Notes: generated by a model not told the origin, from the letters alone. 64,000 bases of DNA from Natrononativus amylolyticus (GCF_024362525.1 NZ_CP101458.1:558001-622000), one strand, 5' to 3'. Positions 42,404 through 51,826 are shown, numbered from the stretch's first letter. Translations and numbers: made by a program.

Positions 42404-43177
42404 TCAGTCGGTTCGCGGGATCGACCGCGCGCCGAGGGCGAAGGCGACCGCGGCGAGGAGGGTGAGCACCGCGAGGTTCGCAACCATCGGATCGACGCCC
42501 CCCACTGCGGGAACCTGGGCGTCGGGCATCGTCGCCGCACGGACCCCGCGGGCGAAGTACGTGAGCGGCGAGAGGTTCACCAGCGGCGTAAACCAGTCGG
42601 GGAGCTGCTCGAGGGCGACGAAGGTCTCCGAGAGGAACAGCAGCGGCAGTCCGATGGCGTTGCTCGCGGCGACGGCGCCGTCCTGGGAGTCGCTGTAGCT
42701 GCCGAGCATCGCGCCGATACCACAGAAACAGACGACGCCGACGAGGACGTACGGAACGAGCAGCGGGGAGAAGACGATCTCCGCGCCCGTCAGGGCCACC
42801 ACGAGCGCGAGGATCAGCAGGCTCGCCAGCCCGATGATCGCGGCGTTGACGACCGTCTGGGCGAGCAGCCACTCGGTCCGCGAGAGCGGCGTCGTCGCGA
42901 GCTTCTCGAAGCGGTTCCCCTCGCGGTGGCGGGCGACCTCGCTGCCGAGGCGGGACAGCGGCGTGAAGAGGACGACGACGGCGAGGTAGCCGGGGACGTA
43001 GAACGCCGGCGGCTCGGCGAACAGACCGCCGCCGCCGGGGTCGGTGCTGACGAGCGCGCCGAAGATGACGATCAGGATCACCGGGAAGAAGAAGGTGAAA
43101 AAGACCGCCGTCCGGCGGCGGGCGAACGAGCGCCAGTCGGCGCCGACCTCCGCTCGAACCCGGCCGAGCCGGCTCAT
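42404..43177 (-). CDS. ABC-2 type export permease
   Basis: 257 residues with six helices. Opens with a basic cytoplasmic end (MSRLGRVRAEVGADWRSFARRRT), then AVFFTFFFPVILIVIFGALV; the ABC-2 core has NRFEKLATTPLSRTEWLLAQ and a conserved WFTPLVNLSPLTYFARGVRA. Its ATG overlaps the ATPase stop (ATGA), so it is co-expressed with that gene. Exports an unknown substrate, typically drugs or lipids. Confidence 0.85.
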   Translation of the reverse strand: MSRLGRVRAEVGADWRSFARRRTAVFFTFFFPVILIVIFGALVSTDPGGGGLFAEPPAFYVPGYLAVVVLFTPLSRLGSEVARHREGNRFEKLATTPLSRTEWLLAQTVVNAAIIGLASLLILALVVALTGAEIVFSPLLVPYVLVGVVCFCGIGAMLGSYSDSQDGAVAASNAIGLPLLFLSETFVALEQLPDWFTPLVNLSPLTYFARGVRAATMPDAQVPAVGGVDPMVANLAVLTLLAAVAFALGARSIPRTD

Positions 43178-44133
43178 TCGGCACCTCCGGGGACGCCGCT
43201 CGCCGGCGACGGCTCGAGCGGCCCGCCCGTCCGTTCTCGCTCGGCGCCGTCGGCGAGCGCGAGGTAGACGTCCTCGAGGTCGGGTTCGGTCCACGTCAAT
43301 TCCGTGTACGGCACCGACCCGGCCTCGAGCGCGTCGACGACGGCGCCGATCTCCGCGGGTTCGATCCCGGCGACGACGACGGTACCGGCGTCCGTCTCGA
43401 GAGTGTAGTCCAGATCGGCGAGCGCGTCGCGAGCCGCCGCCGGAACGTCGGTTTCGACGGTGAGACGGCTCGAGCCGCCGTGTTCGGCGACCAGCGCGTC
43501 GGGGCTCCCGTCGGCGACGAGCCGGCCGGCCGCCAGCAGGGCGACCCGGTCGGCGAGCCGGTCGGCCTCGGCCATGTCGTGGGTCGTGAGGACGATCGTC
43601 GTACCGCTCTCTGCGAGCTCCTCGAGGAGCCCCCAGACGGTCCGCCGTCCGGCGGGATCGATGCCGGTCGTCGGCTCGTCGAGAAAGAGCACGTCCGGGT
43701 CGTTGACCAGCGCGGAGCCGACGCAGACCCGGCGCTGCTGGCCGCCCGAGAGGTTCTCGTACCGGGTGTCGCCCGCGTCGGCGAGTCCGACGTCCGCGAG
43801 GACGTCGTCGGGCTCTCGCGCCGTCCCGTAGAGGCCGGCGTAGTACGCGATGAGCTCGCGTGCGGTGAGCCGGTCGGGCGGCGAGAACTCCTGTGGCAGC
43901 ACGCCGAGGCGGTCGCGGTCGACGGACGCGGGCGGCTCACCGAAGACGCGTGCCGTCCCCGACTCCGGCTCGGTGGTGCCGGTGAGCGCGCGGACGAGCG
44001 TGGTCTTTCCCGCACCGTTCGGCCCGATGAGCGCGAACACCTCTCCGGGGGCGACCGACAGCGAGACGCCGTCGAGGGCGACCGTCTCCCCGTAGCTCCG
44101 GCGGAGGTCCGTTGCGGCGACGACGGCTTCCAT
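43174..44133 (-). CDS. ABC transporter ATP-binding protein (DrrA/CcmA type)
   Basis: 319 residues. Walker A GPNGAGKTT (37-45), signature NLSGGQQRR, Walker B VLFLDEPTTGIDP and switch His in TTHDM. The ~100 residues after the ATPase core carry a DrrA-like C-terminal domain. Four-base overlap with the permease. Likely a self-contained exporter. The neighbouring TrmB-type regulator is transcribed in the same direction just upstream but probably belongs to the amylase genes. Confidence 0.88.
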   Translation of the reverse strand: MEAVVAATDLRRSYGETVALDGVSLSVAPGEVFALIGPNGAGKTTLVRALTGTTEPESGTARVFGEPPASVDRDRLGVLPQEFSPPDRLTARELIAYYAGLYGTAREPDDVLADVGLADAGDTRYENLSGGQQRRVCVGSALVNDPDVLFLDEPTTGIDPAGRRTVWGLLEELAESGTTIVLTTHDMAEADRLADRVALLAAGRLVADGSPDALVAEHGGSSRLTVETDVPAAARDALADLDYTLETDAGTVVVAGIEPAEIGAVVDALEAGSVPYTELTWTEPDLEDVYLALADGAERERTGGPLEPSPASGVPGGAE

Positions 44134-44172
44134 GATCGGCGCTATCCGCCCGCCGGGGGTAAGCCGTTCGAT

Positions 44173-45222
44173 TCACGCCGCCGCCAGCGTCACCTTCCGG
44201 GTCTCGTAGTCCTCGACGAACGCCCCCTTTCCGCCGAGAGTGACGCGCTGTTCGTCCTCGATTTCGACGATCAGGGCGTTCTCGACGGCGAAGGTGTCGC
44301 GGGTCGGCTCGAGCAGCCCCTGGCGAACCCCGACGAGGGTGCCCTCGACGGCGTCGTAGTCGTCCGTGCGAACCGGCCGGGCCTCCGCCGTCACGTGAAC
44401 CTCGGTTCCCGCCTCGAGGTGGAGCGTCGCCTGGAGGACGGCGTGTCTGAAGTCGGTGTACGACTGCGGCAGGTCGACGGGATCGGTGACGTACACCTGC
44501 CCGGCCATCGGCCAGTAGTTCCCGAAGAAGGAGCCGACGATGATCGGGACGAGCTGGGCCTGGGCGATCGCGATCCCCTGGAGGCCGGCGTTGGTCCGGA
44601 CCAGCATCTCGTTCGGCGCGAACAGCCCGTATCGCTGGTCGGCGGTGACGATCAGCGGCGCGTTCTCCCCCCAGAGGCGGACGACGCTCGCGATCCCGTC
44701 GAACCGCTCGGCGGGCAGCGTCTCGTCGCCGTTGACCAGCAGGATGACGAGCACGCCGCGATCGACCGTCTCCCGCAGGTCCGCTTCGATCTCCTCGAGC
44801 AGCGACGCCGGCACCGAGAGGGTGACCTCCTCGCTCGCCCGCTCGAGCAGCTCCCGGATGCGCTTGACGACCGTCGTCCGGGTCTTGATCACCTCGAACT
44901 CGCGCTCGGGTTCGGTGACGTTGCCGTAGCGGTCGGTGAGCGCGGGCTCGAGGCTCTGGAGGTCGTCCGTGAGCTTGGCGACGACCTCCTCGGGCGGGTT
45001 CGCCCGGATCGTCGTCGGCACGACGTGGTCGATCACGTCGACGAACCCCCGCTCGTCGAGCTTCTCGCTGACGCTGTAGACGTAGCGCTTCGAGACGCCC
45101 GCGTCGTCGGCGACCGTGCTCGCCTTCGCCTCGCCGTGCTCGAGAATCGTGAGATAGGTGTCGATCTCCTTCTCCGACAGCCCCAGCTGTCGGAGCCGGT
45201 CCGCGAGCGTAGCCTCGTCCAT
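44173..45222 (-). CDS. TrmB-family transcriptional regulator
   Basis: 349 residues. The N-terminal winged helix is typical of TrmB: LADRLRQLGLSEKEIDTYLTILEHGEAKASTV, VSKRYVYSVSEKLDERGFV (about 1-70). A coiled stretch follows, then a PLD-like central domain (TVVKRIRELLERASEEVTLSVPASLL) and the sugar-binding C-terminal domain (about 230-349, VYVTDPVDLPQSYTDFRHAVLQA). It senses a sugar and controls transcription. It lies 64 bases beyond the GH13 gene, making the amylase pair its likeliest target. Confidence 0.87.
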   Translation of the reverse strand: MDEATLADRLRQLGLSEKEIDTYLTILEHGEAKASTVADDAGVSKRYVYSVSEKLDERGFVDVIDHVVPTTIRANPPEEVVAKLTDDLQSLEPALTDRYGNVTEPEREFEVIKTRTTVVKRIRELLERASEEVTLSVPASLLEEIEADLRETVDRGVLVILLVNGDETLPAERFDGIASVVRLWGENAPLIVTADQRYGLFAPNEMLVRTNAGLQGIAIAQAQLVPIIVGSFFGNYWPMAGQVYVTDPVDLPQSYTDFRHAVLQATLHLEAGTEVHVTAEARPVRTDDYDAVEGTLVGVRQGLLEPTRDTFAVENALIVEIEDEQRVTLGGKGAFVEDYETRKVTLAAA

Positions 45223-45286
45223 GGCGTTTTCTCTCGTTTCGGATGCAATGAGTGTTCTGACTGGAGGGACGCCCGCTCGAGTGGCC

Positions 45287-47434
45287 CTACGGAGACGGCT
45301 CCGCGAGCGGGAGCACCGCGACGTCGGCCACGTCGAGTCGCGTTCCGTCCCCGGTCGACTCGAGGACTACCGTCTCGCCGGTGACGAGATCAGTCGACTC
45401 GAGCGCCATCGGCACCGTAACCGTCGCCGGCTCCGCGCCGAAGTTGAGCGCGACGACGACCGCCTCCGCGTCGGTTCGCCGGGTGAACGCGACCGCCGCC
45501 TCGGCGTCGGTTTCGTACTCGAGGTCCGCGAGGTCGCCGCGGCTGAGCGCCGCGCTCTCCCGGCGGGCGGCGACGAGCCGTCGGTGGAACGCCGCCAGCT
45601 CGCCGTCGCCCTCCCAGGGCATCGGCTGGCGGTAGCCCGTCGCGCCCCGCTCCTGGCCGTAGTAGATCATCGGCACGCCCGGCAGCGTGAGGACGGCAGC
45701 GGCGGCCGCCCGCAGAGCGTCCGGGCCGCAGGCCTCGAGGTAGCGGGGCTCGTCGTGGTTCTCGACGTAGCGCATGTGTAGCGACGAATCGGGGAAGCCC
45801 TCGCGGGCGGGCGCGGTCGCGGCCTCGAGTACGTCCGCCGCAGGACGCTCACCTCTGCCGATCTCCCGGAGACGTCCGTACAGCGTGGTGTCGTAGTGGA
45901 CGTCGAACTGCAGCGGTGCGAACTCGGGATCTCGAGGGATCGTCTCGTCGAGCAGCAGGAACTCGGAGTCCCGTGACTTGAGGCGGTCGCGCACCTCCAT
46001 CCAGAACTCGTTGGAGATCCCCCAGGCCACGTCGCAGCGGTAGCCGTCGACGACGTCGACCCATTCCTCGACCACCTCGAGCAGGAACCGACGCACCGCG
46101 AGCGAGTCGTAGTTCAGGTTCGGAATGTTGGTCCAGTTGAAGTAGTACTGGGCGACCTCCGTCGTCCCGTCCGACCGGGTTCGAACCGGCGGTCCGACCG
46201 CCTCGGGGTCGGCCTGGCGGCCGGGCGAGTCCTCGAGGTCCGCCGCCGTCACGCCGGAGTCCTCGATCGACTCCCAGACGTACCAGTCGCGGTAGGCCGG
46301 CACGTCCGCCGCGCTCAGGTCGAACGTGTGGTGGGTGCGGGCGGCGTGGTTGATCACCAGATCGAAGACCACCCTGATGTCGGCCTCGTGACAGCGGTCG
46401 ACGAACGACTCGAACGCCTCCCGGGTGCCGAGGTCGCTCGCGGTGTCGAAGTAGTCCGTCGTGTGGTAACCGTGGTCCGTCGGGCTCTCCAGCACCGGCG
46501 TGAGCCAGACGCAGTCGACGCCCAGGTGCTCGAGGTACGGTACCCGCCGCTCGAACGACGCGAAGGTGGCGTCGTCGGTGAACGACCGGACGAAGATCTC
46601 GTAGACCACCGCGCTTTCGGCCCACTCCGGCGGGTCGTTGGGCCGGCTGACGGTGACGGCAGCGCCGCTCGCGGCTCCGTTCGAGTCCTCGACGGCGATC
46701 TCGAGGCAGTCGGCGACGCTGTGACGGTCGCCGACGGCGACGGCGTGCAGCCGTCCGGAGCCGTCGATTGCCGCGGGATCGACCCGGGCGCCGCCGTCGG
46801 TTGTCGCGCTGACCGCGGTTTCGGAGAACCCCTGGGGATAGTACTCGACCTCGAGTTCTCCGTCGGCGTACTCGCTGTCGGTACCCGAAACCGCCTCGGG
46901 GGTGACGACGACCTCGCCGTCCTCGAGGGAGCCCTCGAGGTGGAGCCGCGGCCGGCCGGGACCCGGCACCGTCACTTCGTCCCAGACGGCGTTCTCGAAG
47001 TCGTCGCCGGCGACGTACCCGAAGCTGTGCGTTCCGGGCGGGAGGTCGGTCTCGTAGACGTAGGTGTCGCCCGCGAGTCGCGGTCGGCAGCGGCCGACCA
47101 GCTGGTCGTTGAACGGCCCCATCACGGACACTTGCTCGGGATCGTGGGCGGGGAGCGCGTCGCGGTCGACCTCGAGTTCGACCGTCCGTCGCGGGTCGGG
47201 AAACGCGCGAACCAGCCGCTCGTCGCTCCCGTCGGGTCCCTCGAGTTCGAGGCGGTAGGCGCCGGGAACGTCGGGTTCGAGGTGCCAGACGGGAGCCGAC
47301 GGGGGATCGAGTGAACTCCCGTCGGGCGTCTCGAGGATCGTCCACGCGTACGTCGCCTCGGAGTCGGGCGCCCGCGGCGCGAGTTCGACGGTTTCGCCGA
47401 CGGCACAGAAACGGGGCGGTCCGGGCTCGTTCAT
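45287..47434 (-). CDS. GH13 alpha-amylase family enzyme, cytoplasmic
   Basis: 715 residues, no signal peptide. N-terminal beta domains (1-265; one carries a CBM48-like VMGPFNDQL segment), then a GH13 barrel from about 275. Catalytic residues: nucleophile Asp468 (DGYRCDVAW), acid/base Glu497 (LLLDETIP) and transition-state Asp561 (VENHDEPR). QERGATGYRQPMPWEGD follows, fitting cyclomaltodextrinase/neopullulanase-type enzymes acting on imported maltodextrins. The ATG at 47434 is preferred over a GTG four codons earlier. Divergent from the glucoamylase gene with a 104-base spacer that carries an inverted repeat. Confidence 0.9.
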   Translation of the reverse strand: MNEPGPPRFCAVGETVELAPRAPDSEATYAWTILETPDGSSLDPPSAPVWHLEPDVPGAYRLELEGPDGSDERLVRAFPDPRRTVELEVDRDALPAHDPEQVSVMGPFNDQLVGRCRPRLAGDTYVYETDLPPGTHSFGYVAGDDFENAVWDEVTVPGPGRPRLHLEGSLEDGEVVVTPEAVSGTDSEYADGELEVEYYPQGFSETAVSATTDGGARVDPAAIDGSGRLHAVAVGDRHSVADCLEIAVEDSNGAASGAAVTVSRPNDPPEWAESAVVYEIFVRSFTDDATFASFERRVPYLEHLGVDCVWLTPVLESPTDHGYHTTDYFDTASDLGTREAFESFVDRCHEADIRVVFDLVINHAARTHHTFDLSAADVPAYRDWYVWESIEDSGVTAADLEDSPGRQADPEAVGPPVRTRSDGTTEVAQYYFNWTNIPNLNYDSLAVRRFLLEVVEEWVDVVDGYRCDVAWGISNEFWMEVRDRLKSRDSEFLLLDETIPRDPEFAPLQFDVHYDTTLYGRLREIGRGERPAADVLEAATAPAREGFPDSSLHMRYVENHDEPRYLEACGPDALRAAAAAVLTLPGVPMIYYGQERGATGYRQPMPWEGDGELAAFHRRLVAARRESAALSRGDLADLEYETDAEAAVAFTRRTDAEAVVVALNFGAEPATVTVPMALESTDLVTGETVVLESTGDGTRLDVADVAVLPLAEPSP

Positions 47435-47498
47435 GCGGGGACCCACGAAACCGGGTACCTTACTCGTTCCGACTCCGACAGCATCTGTGAACTAATAT

Positions 47499-47515
47499 TA
47501 CAACACATTTTTGTA
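47499..47515. promoter_or_regulatory. Inverted repeat TACAA-N7-TTGTA between divergent amylase genes
   Basis: Perfect 5-bp arms with a 7-base spacer (CACATTT), inside an AT-rich block (47488-47516) in otherwise GC-rich DNA. The position, 24 bases before the glucoamylase start and 65 from the GH13 start, suits an operator; TrmB-type operators are spaced inverted repeats of this general form. The TrmB regulator at 44173 is the obvious candidate. Untested. Confidence 0.5.
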
Positions 47516-47538
47516 GCCCCTCTCCGTGCACCGAGACG

Positions 47539-49536
47539 ATGACGCTTCGCTCCGCACTGGACGATTTCAAACGCCACCGTGGCGAGTCCACGGTGTTTCC
47601 GGGCGAGCGCCGGACCACGGCGGGACGCTTCTCCGGGCTCGAGGACCGCCTCGTCCACGTCGGCCGCGACGGCTCGCTCCGGGACTTCTCCTACCCGCTC
47701 GCCGGGCTCTACGGAATCGACCGCTCCCGGTTCGGCCTCCGCTGCGGCGCCGAGACGCGCTGGCTCGAGGACGTCGAGTCGGTCTCACAGCGGTACGCCG
47801 GCGAGACGGCGCTCGTCGAAACGCGGTACGAGACGGGCGACGCCGTTCTCGAGCGCGCCGACCTCACGATCGGCCGGACGCACGTGACGCAGTTCGACCT
47901 GCTCGAGGGCGGCGCCGACGTCGACGGCGTCGCGGCGTTCGTCGCGTTCGCCCCCGGCGGCCGAGAGGACCGGATCGGCCAGCTCGTCTTCGAGGAGCGG
48001 GGAATCGTCGAGGTCTACCACCGGCGCGAGCACGACTTCCTCGCGAGCGCGACCGGCTTCGACGCCGTCGTCGGCCAGCTCCCCGAGCGCCTCCCGGACG
48101 TCCTGTCGGCGGAGCCGGCGGAGTACCCGAACGGCGACGACACCGGCCAGTACGAGGACGGCCGGCTGGGCGGCTACGTCTTCGGCGTCGTCCCGCTCGA
48201 GGACGGGCGCGCGACGGTCGTCACCGCCCTGCGCGAGGAACCCGAGCGCGAGGCGGCGCTCGCGGAACTCGGCGCCACCGCACGCGAGTTCGCTGATCCC
48301 GCCGCCCTGCGCGCGGCCGCCGAGGACCAGCGGCCGTACGACGCCGCCGTTCCCGCGACGGTCGCCGCGGATCTCCGGGTGCTCGAGTTGCTCTCCGCAC
48401 CCGGCGGCGGTCGGATCGCCGGCCCCGACTTCGATCCCCACTACGAGTACTCCGGCGGCTACGGCTACACCTGGTTTCGCGACGACGGCGAGATTTCGCG
48501 GTTCCTCCTCGAGAGCGAGACGGAACTGGGGCTCGCCGACGACCTCGAGGCCGTCCACGAGGACACCGTCGACTTCTACGCGGCGACCCAGCGCCCCGAC
48601 GGCACCTGGCCCCACCGCGTCTGGCCCGACGACGGCACGCTCGCCCCCGGCTGGGCGAACGATCGGATGACCGGCGCCGGCGTCGACTACCAGGCCGACC
48701 AGACCGCGAGCGTGTGCTCGTTTCTCGCGGCCGCCGTCGACGCCGCCCCGTCCCGACGCGAGCGGGTCGACCCGATCGTCGCGCGCGGACTCGAGGGGCT
48801 CGACGACACCCTGGCGGCCGACGGGCTCCCCGCCACCTGCCAGAACGCCTGGGAGAACATGGCCGGCCGGTTTACCCACACGGCGGCGACGTACCTCCAC
48901 GCCTACGCGACGATCGCCGACGCGCCGTTTTCGACCGAGTGCCGCGACCGCGCCGCCGAGCGCGCTCGAGAGGTGTCCGACGCCCTCGACGATCTCTGGG
49001 TTCCGGAGCGAGGGATCTACGCGCTGCGCGAGCGCGAGGGCGAGCTCGACGACCGCCTCGACTCGAGCACGCTCGCGTTAGTCGACGCCCACCGCGCCTC
49101 CGCCGAGGTCGCCGACCTCGACGGTCGACGGCTCGAGCGCCTCACGAGCCACGTCGAGACCACGCTCGAGGGCCTGCGCCACACCACCGACGCGGTCGAC
49201 GGGCTCTCCCGGTTCGAGGGCGACGACTGGCGAACCCGCGACCAGCGGTCGGAGAAGATCTGGACGGTGTCGACGGCGTGGGGGGCGAACGCGGCGGCGC
49301 TGTTCGCCACCCTCTCCGGCGAGGAGCGGTTCTACGGGCACGCTCGAGCGCTTCTCCGCGAACTCCTGCCCGGCGGCAGCCTCTGTCTGGAGTCCGGCTA
49401 CCTCCCCGAACAGGTGTTCGACGACGGTACCCCCGACAGCGCCACCCCGCTGGGGTGGCCCCACGCGATCCGGCTCGCGACGGTCGCACACCTCTCGTCG
49501 GTGGACGAACTCGAGGCGGTCGGAGCGGACGTCTGA
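47539..49536 (+). CDS. GH15 glucoamylase-like glycoside hydrolase, cytoplasmic
   Basis: 665 residues without signal peptide. The N-terminal ~270 residues form the beta-supersandwich domain of archaeal GH15 enzymes (FSYPLAGLYGIDRSRFGLR), and the rest is an (alpha/alpha)6 barrel: GYGYTWFRDDGEISRFLL near 307, catalytic acid Glu439 in NAWENMAGRF and catalytic base Glu624 in YLPEQVFDDG. It releases glucose from the non-reducing ends of maltodextrins. Pairs with the divergent GH13 enzyme to break down imported starch fragments. Confidence 0.9.
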   Translation: MTLRSALDDFKRHRGESTVFPGERRTTAGRFSGLEDRLVHVGRDGSLRDFSYPLAGLYGIDRSRFGLRCGAETRWLEDVESVSQRYAGETALVETRYETGDAVLERADLTIGRTHVTQFDLLEGGADVDGVAAFVAFAPGGREDRIGQLVFEERGIVEVYHRREHDFLASATGFDAVVGQLPERLPDVLSAEPAEYPNGDDTGQYEDGRLGGYVFGVVPLEDGRATVVTALREEPEREAALAELGATAREFADPAALRAAAEDQRPYDAAVPATVAADLRVLELLSAPGGGRIAGPDFDPHYEYSGGYGYTWFRDDGEISRFLLESETELGLADDLEAVHEDTVDFYAATQRPDGTWPHRVWPDDGTLAPGWANDRMTGAGVDYQADQTASVCSFLAAAVDAAPSRRERVDPIVARGLEGLDDTLAADGLPATCQNAWENMAGRFTHTAATYLHAYATIADAPFSTECRDRAAERAREVSDALDDLWVPERGIYALREREGELDDRLDSSTLALVDAHRASAEVADLDGRRLERLTSHVETTLEGLRHTTDAVDGLSRFEGDDWRTRDQRSEKIWTVSTAWGANAAALFATLSGEERFYGHARALLRELLPGGSLCLESGYLPEQVFDDGTPDSATPLGWPHAIRLATVAHLSSVDELEAVGADV

Positions 49537-49582
49537 CGACTGACGCGGTGGCGGTGTTTTCGTTCCGGCGACGGCGGGATGC

Positions 49583-51307
49583 TCAGGGATACGGATGGTA
49601 CTCGCGCTCGAGGGCGGGCTCGTACCCCAGTTCCGCCGGCACCGTCCGGGCGCGCTCGCCGAAGAACGGCTCGCGGGTGAACAGCGGCTGGGCGCCGGGG
49701 ACGACGACGCGGACGCCTTCGAAGCCGAGCCCCGCGACGTCTCGAGTCGTGAGTCTGCTGGCGTACGGCGTCAGTCCGACGTCCGTCACCCGCGAGAGCA
49801 GTGCCTCGAGCGCGTCGGCGCCCGTCGGGGTGGTCTCGGGACCGACCGCGTCGGCGGAGACCGTCTCGTCGGGCGAAACGAATCCCCGGACTTCGTCGGG
49901 AAACGAGGCGTACTCGCCGATCGCGCCGCTCTGACTCGCCGCCTCCTCGGGGCCGAGCCCTCGCAGCTCCATCCAGTTCTGGGTCGCTTCCGCCAGCGCC
50001 GAGTAGGCGGTCTCGGCGGCGTCGAGCCCGCAAGCCGAGCCGACGGCGAAGCGCGGCCACCCGTCCTCGCGGTGGACGGCGACGGCGACGACCGGGACGT
50101 CGACGTCCTGGGTGACCAGCAGCGGCGTCACCGACAGCCCCTCGCTCTCGACCCGCCGCGCGAGCGCGTCGAACCCCTCGTGGTCGACCGCGAGTCCCGC
50201 CGGCTCGAACGTCGAGTACCAGGCGAGCATCGTCGCGTCGCGCTCGATCACCTCCGTCAGCCCGGAGACCAGCGCGTCGACGGTCGAGGAGCCGAGCCCG
50301 AGTCCGGTCGTGATCGCCGGCAGCAGCCGCTCGCCGGGCTGGGGGAACTGCACCGCCGCGGCGGGAAGGTGGACCGTCTCGCCGGTCTCGAGGTTCCGCC
50401 CCTCGACCCAGTGGTACTCGGTCTCGTCGTCGATCGCCGGGGCGTCGTCGGGGCGAACCAGCGTCTCGGGCGAGATCGGCGCCTCGAGGTCGTCGATCGT
50501 CGCCCGCACGAGGTCGTCCTCGCGGTAGACCGCCGCGCAGTAGCGCTCGAGGGCCTCCCCCGTCGCCTTCATCAGCGCGGCGTTCCAGTCGGGGTCGACG
50601 CCCGCGGCCTGTTCCGGGGCGCTCGCGTCGCTGAAGCCGTCGGTTTCGGCGGTTTCCGCGAGGTAGTACGGCGCGGGGTAGGACTCGGCCTCGCCGATGC
50701 TCGCGAGCAACCCGACCCGGGGATCGATGGCGGTCTCGGCGCGTTCGACGGCCGTCTCGAGGTCGACCGACTCGTCGTCGGTCAACTCGAGGTCGCGAGG
50801 TCGGCCGCCGGAGTCGCAGTCACAGCCGGGCACCGGGTGGAGGCGTCGGCGGGCGTGTGGAAACTCGAGCACCTGGCCGATCACCGAGCGGTCGTCGCCG
50901 GAGAGCACGCGAACGCACTCGCGGCCGGCGACGGCGCCGGCGAGCCGGGCGGTCGCTCGATCCGCCCGCGGACGATCGGCTCCCCCCTCGAATCCGGCCG
51001 CGACTCGAGTTCGAAGACACTCGAAGCAGCCGGTCGCGGGGGCGAACCCCGAGACGGCGGCCTCGACCTCGGGGAGCGGACGGCCGCCGACCCCGCCGAT
51101 TTCGACGGCGAGCCAGGGCGTCGACCCCGCTCGAGCGGCTTCGGTGGCTTCGGCGAACGTCTCCGCGCCGGCGACGCCGCTGACGACGGCGAAGCGGGCG
51201 CTCTCGAGGTCGCTCGCGTCGACGTCTCGAACGTCGAGATCGACGTCCCCGAGCGCGCTGACGATCGCCTCGCGGACCGGTCCTTCGGCGACGACGTGGA
51301 CTTCCAT
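49583..51307 (-). CDS. YcaO-domain protein with N-terminal Cys4 partner-like domain
   Basis: 574 residues. The N-terminal ~190 residues carry a likely zinc tetrathiolate (Cys94, Cys97, Cys162, Cys164; CFEC and CDCD) and resemble the E1/ThiF-like partner of RiPP cyclodehydratases. The C-terminal YcaO domain shows ATP-binding elements ATGEALERYCA, VSGLTEVIERDATMLAW and SALAEATQNWMELRG, and ends in YHPYP, like the Pro-rich tail of TOMM cyclodehydratases. YcaO enzymes activate amide carbonyls to form azolines or thioamides. No obvious precursor peptide lies nearby. The product is unknown; haloarchaeal homologues are common but, as far as I know, uncharacterised. Confidence 0.85.
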   Translation of the reverse strand: MEVHVVAEGPVREAIVSALGDVDLDVRDVDASDLESARFAVVSGVAGAETFAEATEAARAGSTPWLAVEIGGVGGRPLPEVEAAVSGFAPATGCFECLRTRVAAGFEGGADRPRADRATARLAGAVAGRECVRVLSGDDRSVIGQVLEFPHARRRLHPVPGCDCDSGGRPRDLELTDDESVDLETAVERAETAIDPRVGLLASIGEAESYPAPYYLAETAETDGFSDASAPEQAAGVDPDWNAALMKATGEALERYCAAVYREDDLVRATIDDLEAPISPETLVRPDDAPAIDDETEYHWVEGRNLETGETVHLPAAAVQFPQPGERLLPAITTGLGLGSSTVDALVSGLTEVIERDATMLAWYSTFEPAGLAVDHEGFDALARRVESEGLSVTPLLVTQDVDVPVVAVAVHREDGWPRFAVGSACGLDAAETAYSALAEATQNWMELRGLGPEEAASQSGAIGEYASFPDEVRGFVSPDETVSADAVGPETTPTGADALEALLSRVTDVGLTPYASRLTTRDVAGLGFEGVRVVVPGAQPLFTREPFFGERARTVPAELGYEPALEREYHPYP

Positions 51308-51339
51308 ACGCGGGAGTCACGTGCGGGGGAGAAAAAGCC

Positions 51340-51780
51340 CTAGACGTCCTCGTCGGCCAGTCGTTCGAGGACCTCCTCGGCGTTCTCGACGGCGGCCTCC
51401 TTCGTAGCGGGGTAGGCCTCGACCTTCGCCCGGAAGGTGATCCCCTCGCCCTGGCGAACCTCGCCGGCGAACGCGGCCTGCTTGTCGAGGCGCAGGAACA
51501 GCTCCGTGTTCTCGGTGACGCGGTCGTCGAGTTCCGCGAGGAGGGTGTCGAACTCCTCGAGGTCCGTCAGCCGCTCGAGGACGTGGCGGACGTCGTCGGC
51601 GTTCTCGACGCGCGCCGAGAGCACGAGGATGCGGTCGCCGTAGTGGCCCTCGCTCTCGACGCGCTCGATCTCGAACTCCTCGGGGAGGAGCGTCCGCAGG
51701 GCGGCCTCGACGCGTTTCTCGTCCTCGGTAGCGTAACAGAACGTTCGCAAGTCGACGTAGTGCAGCGGAATCTTGGGCAT
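51340..51780 (-). CDS. RNA-binding protein of the archaeal PF01877 family
   Basis: 146 residues. A ribosomal-L5-like fold domain: YVDLRTFCYATEDEKRVEAALRTLLP, EGHYGDRILVLSARVENADDVRHVLERL and FLRLDKQAAFAGEVRQGEGITFRAKVEAYP. Members of this archaeal family are predicted to bind RNA and are associated with exosome operons. It is 33 bases downstream of... the YcaO gene lies next on the same strand, its start 33 bases after this stop, so the two may be co-transcribed. Confidence 0.82.
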   Translation of the reverse strand: MPKIPLHYVDLRTFCYATEDEKRVEAALRTLLPEEFEIERVESEGHYGDRILVLSARVENADDVRHVLERLTDLEEFDTLLAELDDRVTENTELFLRLDKQAAFAGEVRQGEGITFRAKVEAYPATKEAAVENAEEVLERLADEDV

Positions 51781-51826
51781 CGGATCGGTGGGGTCAGCGG
51801 CGGGCCGCCTCGGGGTGGCTGTCGCG

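Noticed and set aside
43480..45384. 634-codon open frame antisense to the ABC ATPase and TrmB genes
   Set aside because: Spans two well-supported genes on the other strand and has Arg/Asp/Val-rich shadow composition typical of GC-rich DNA.
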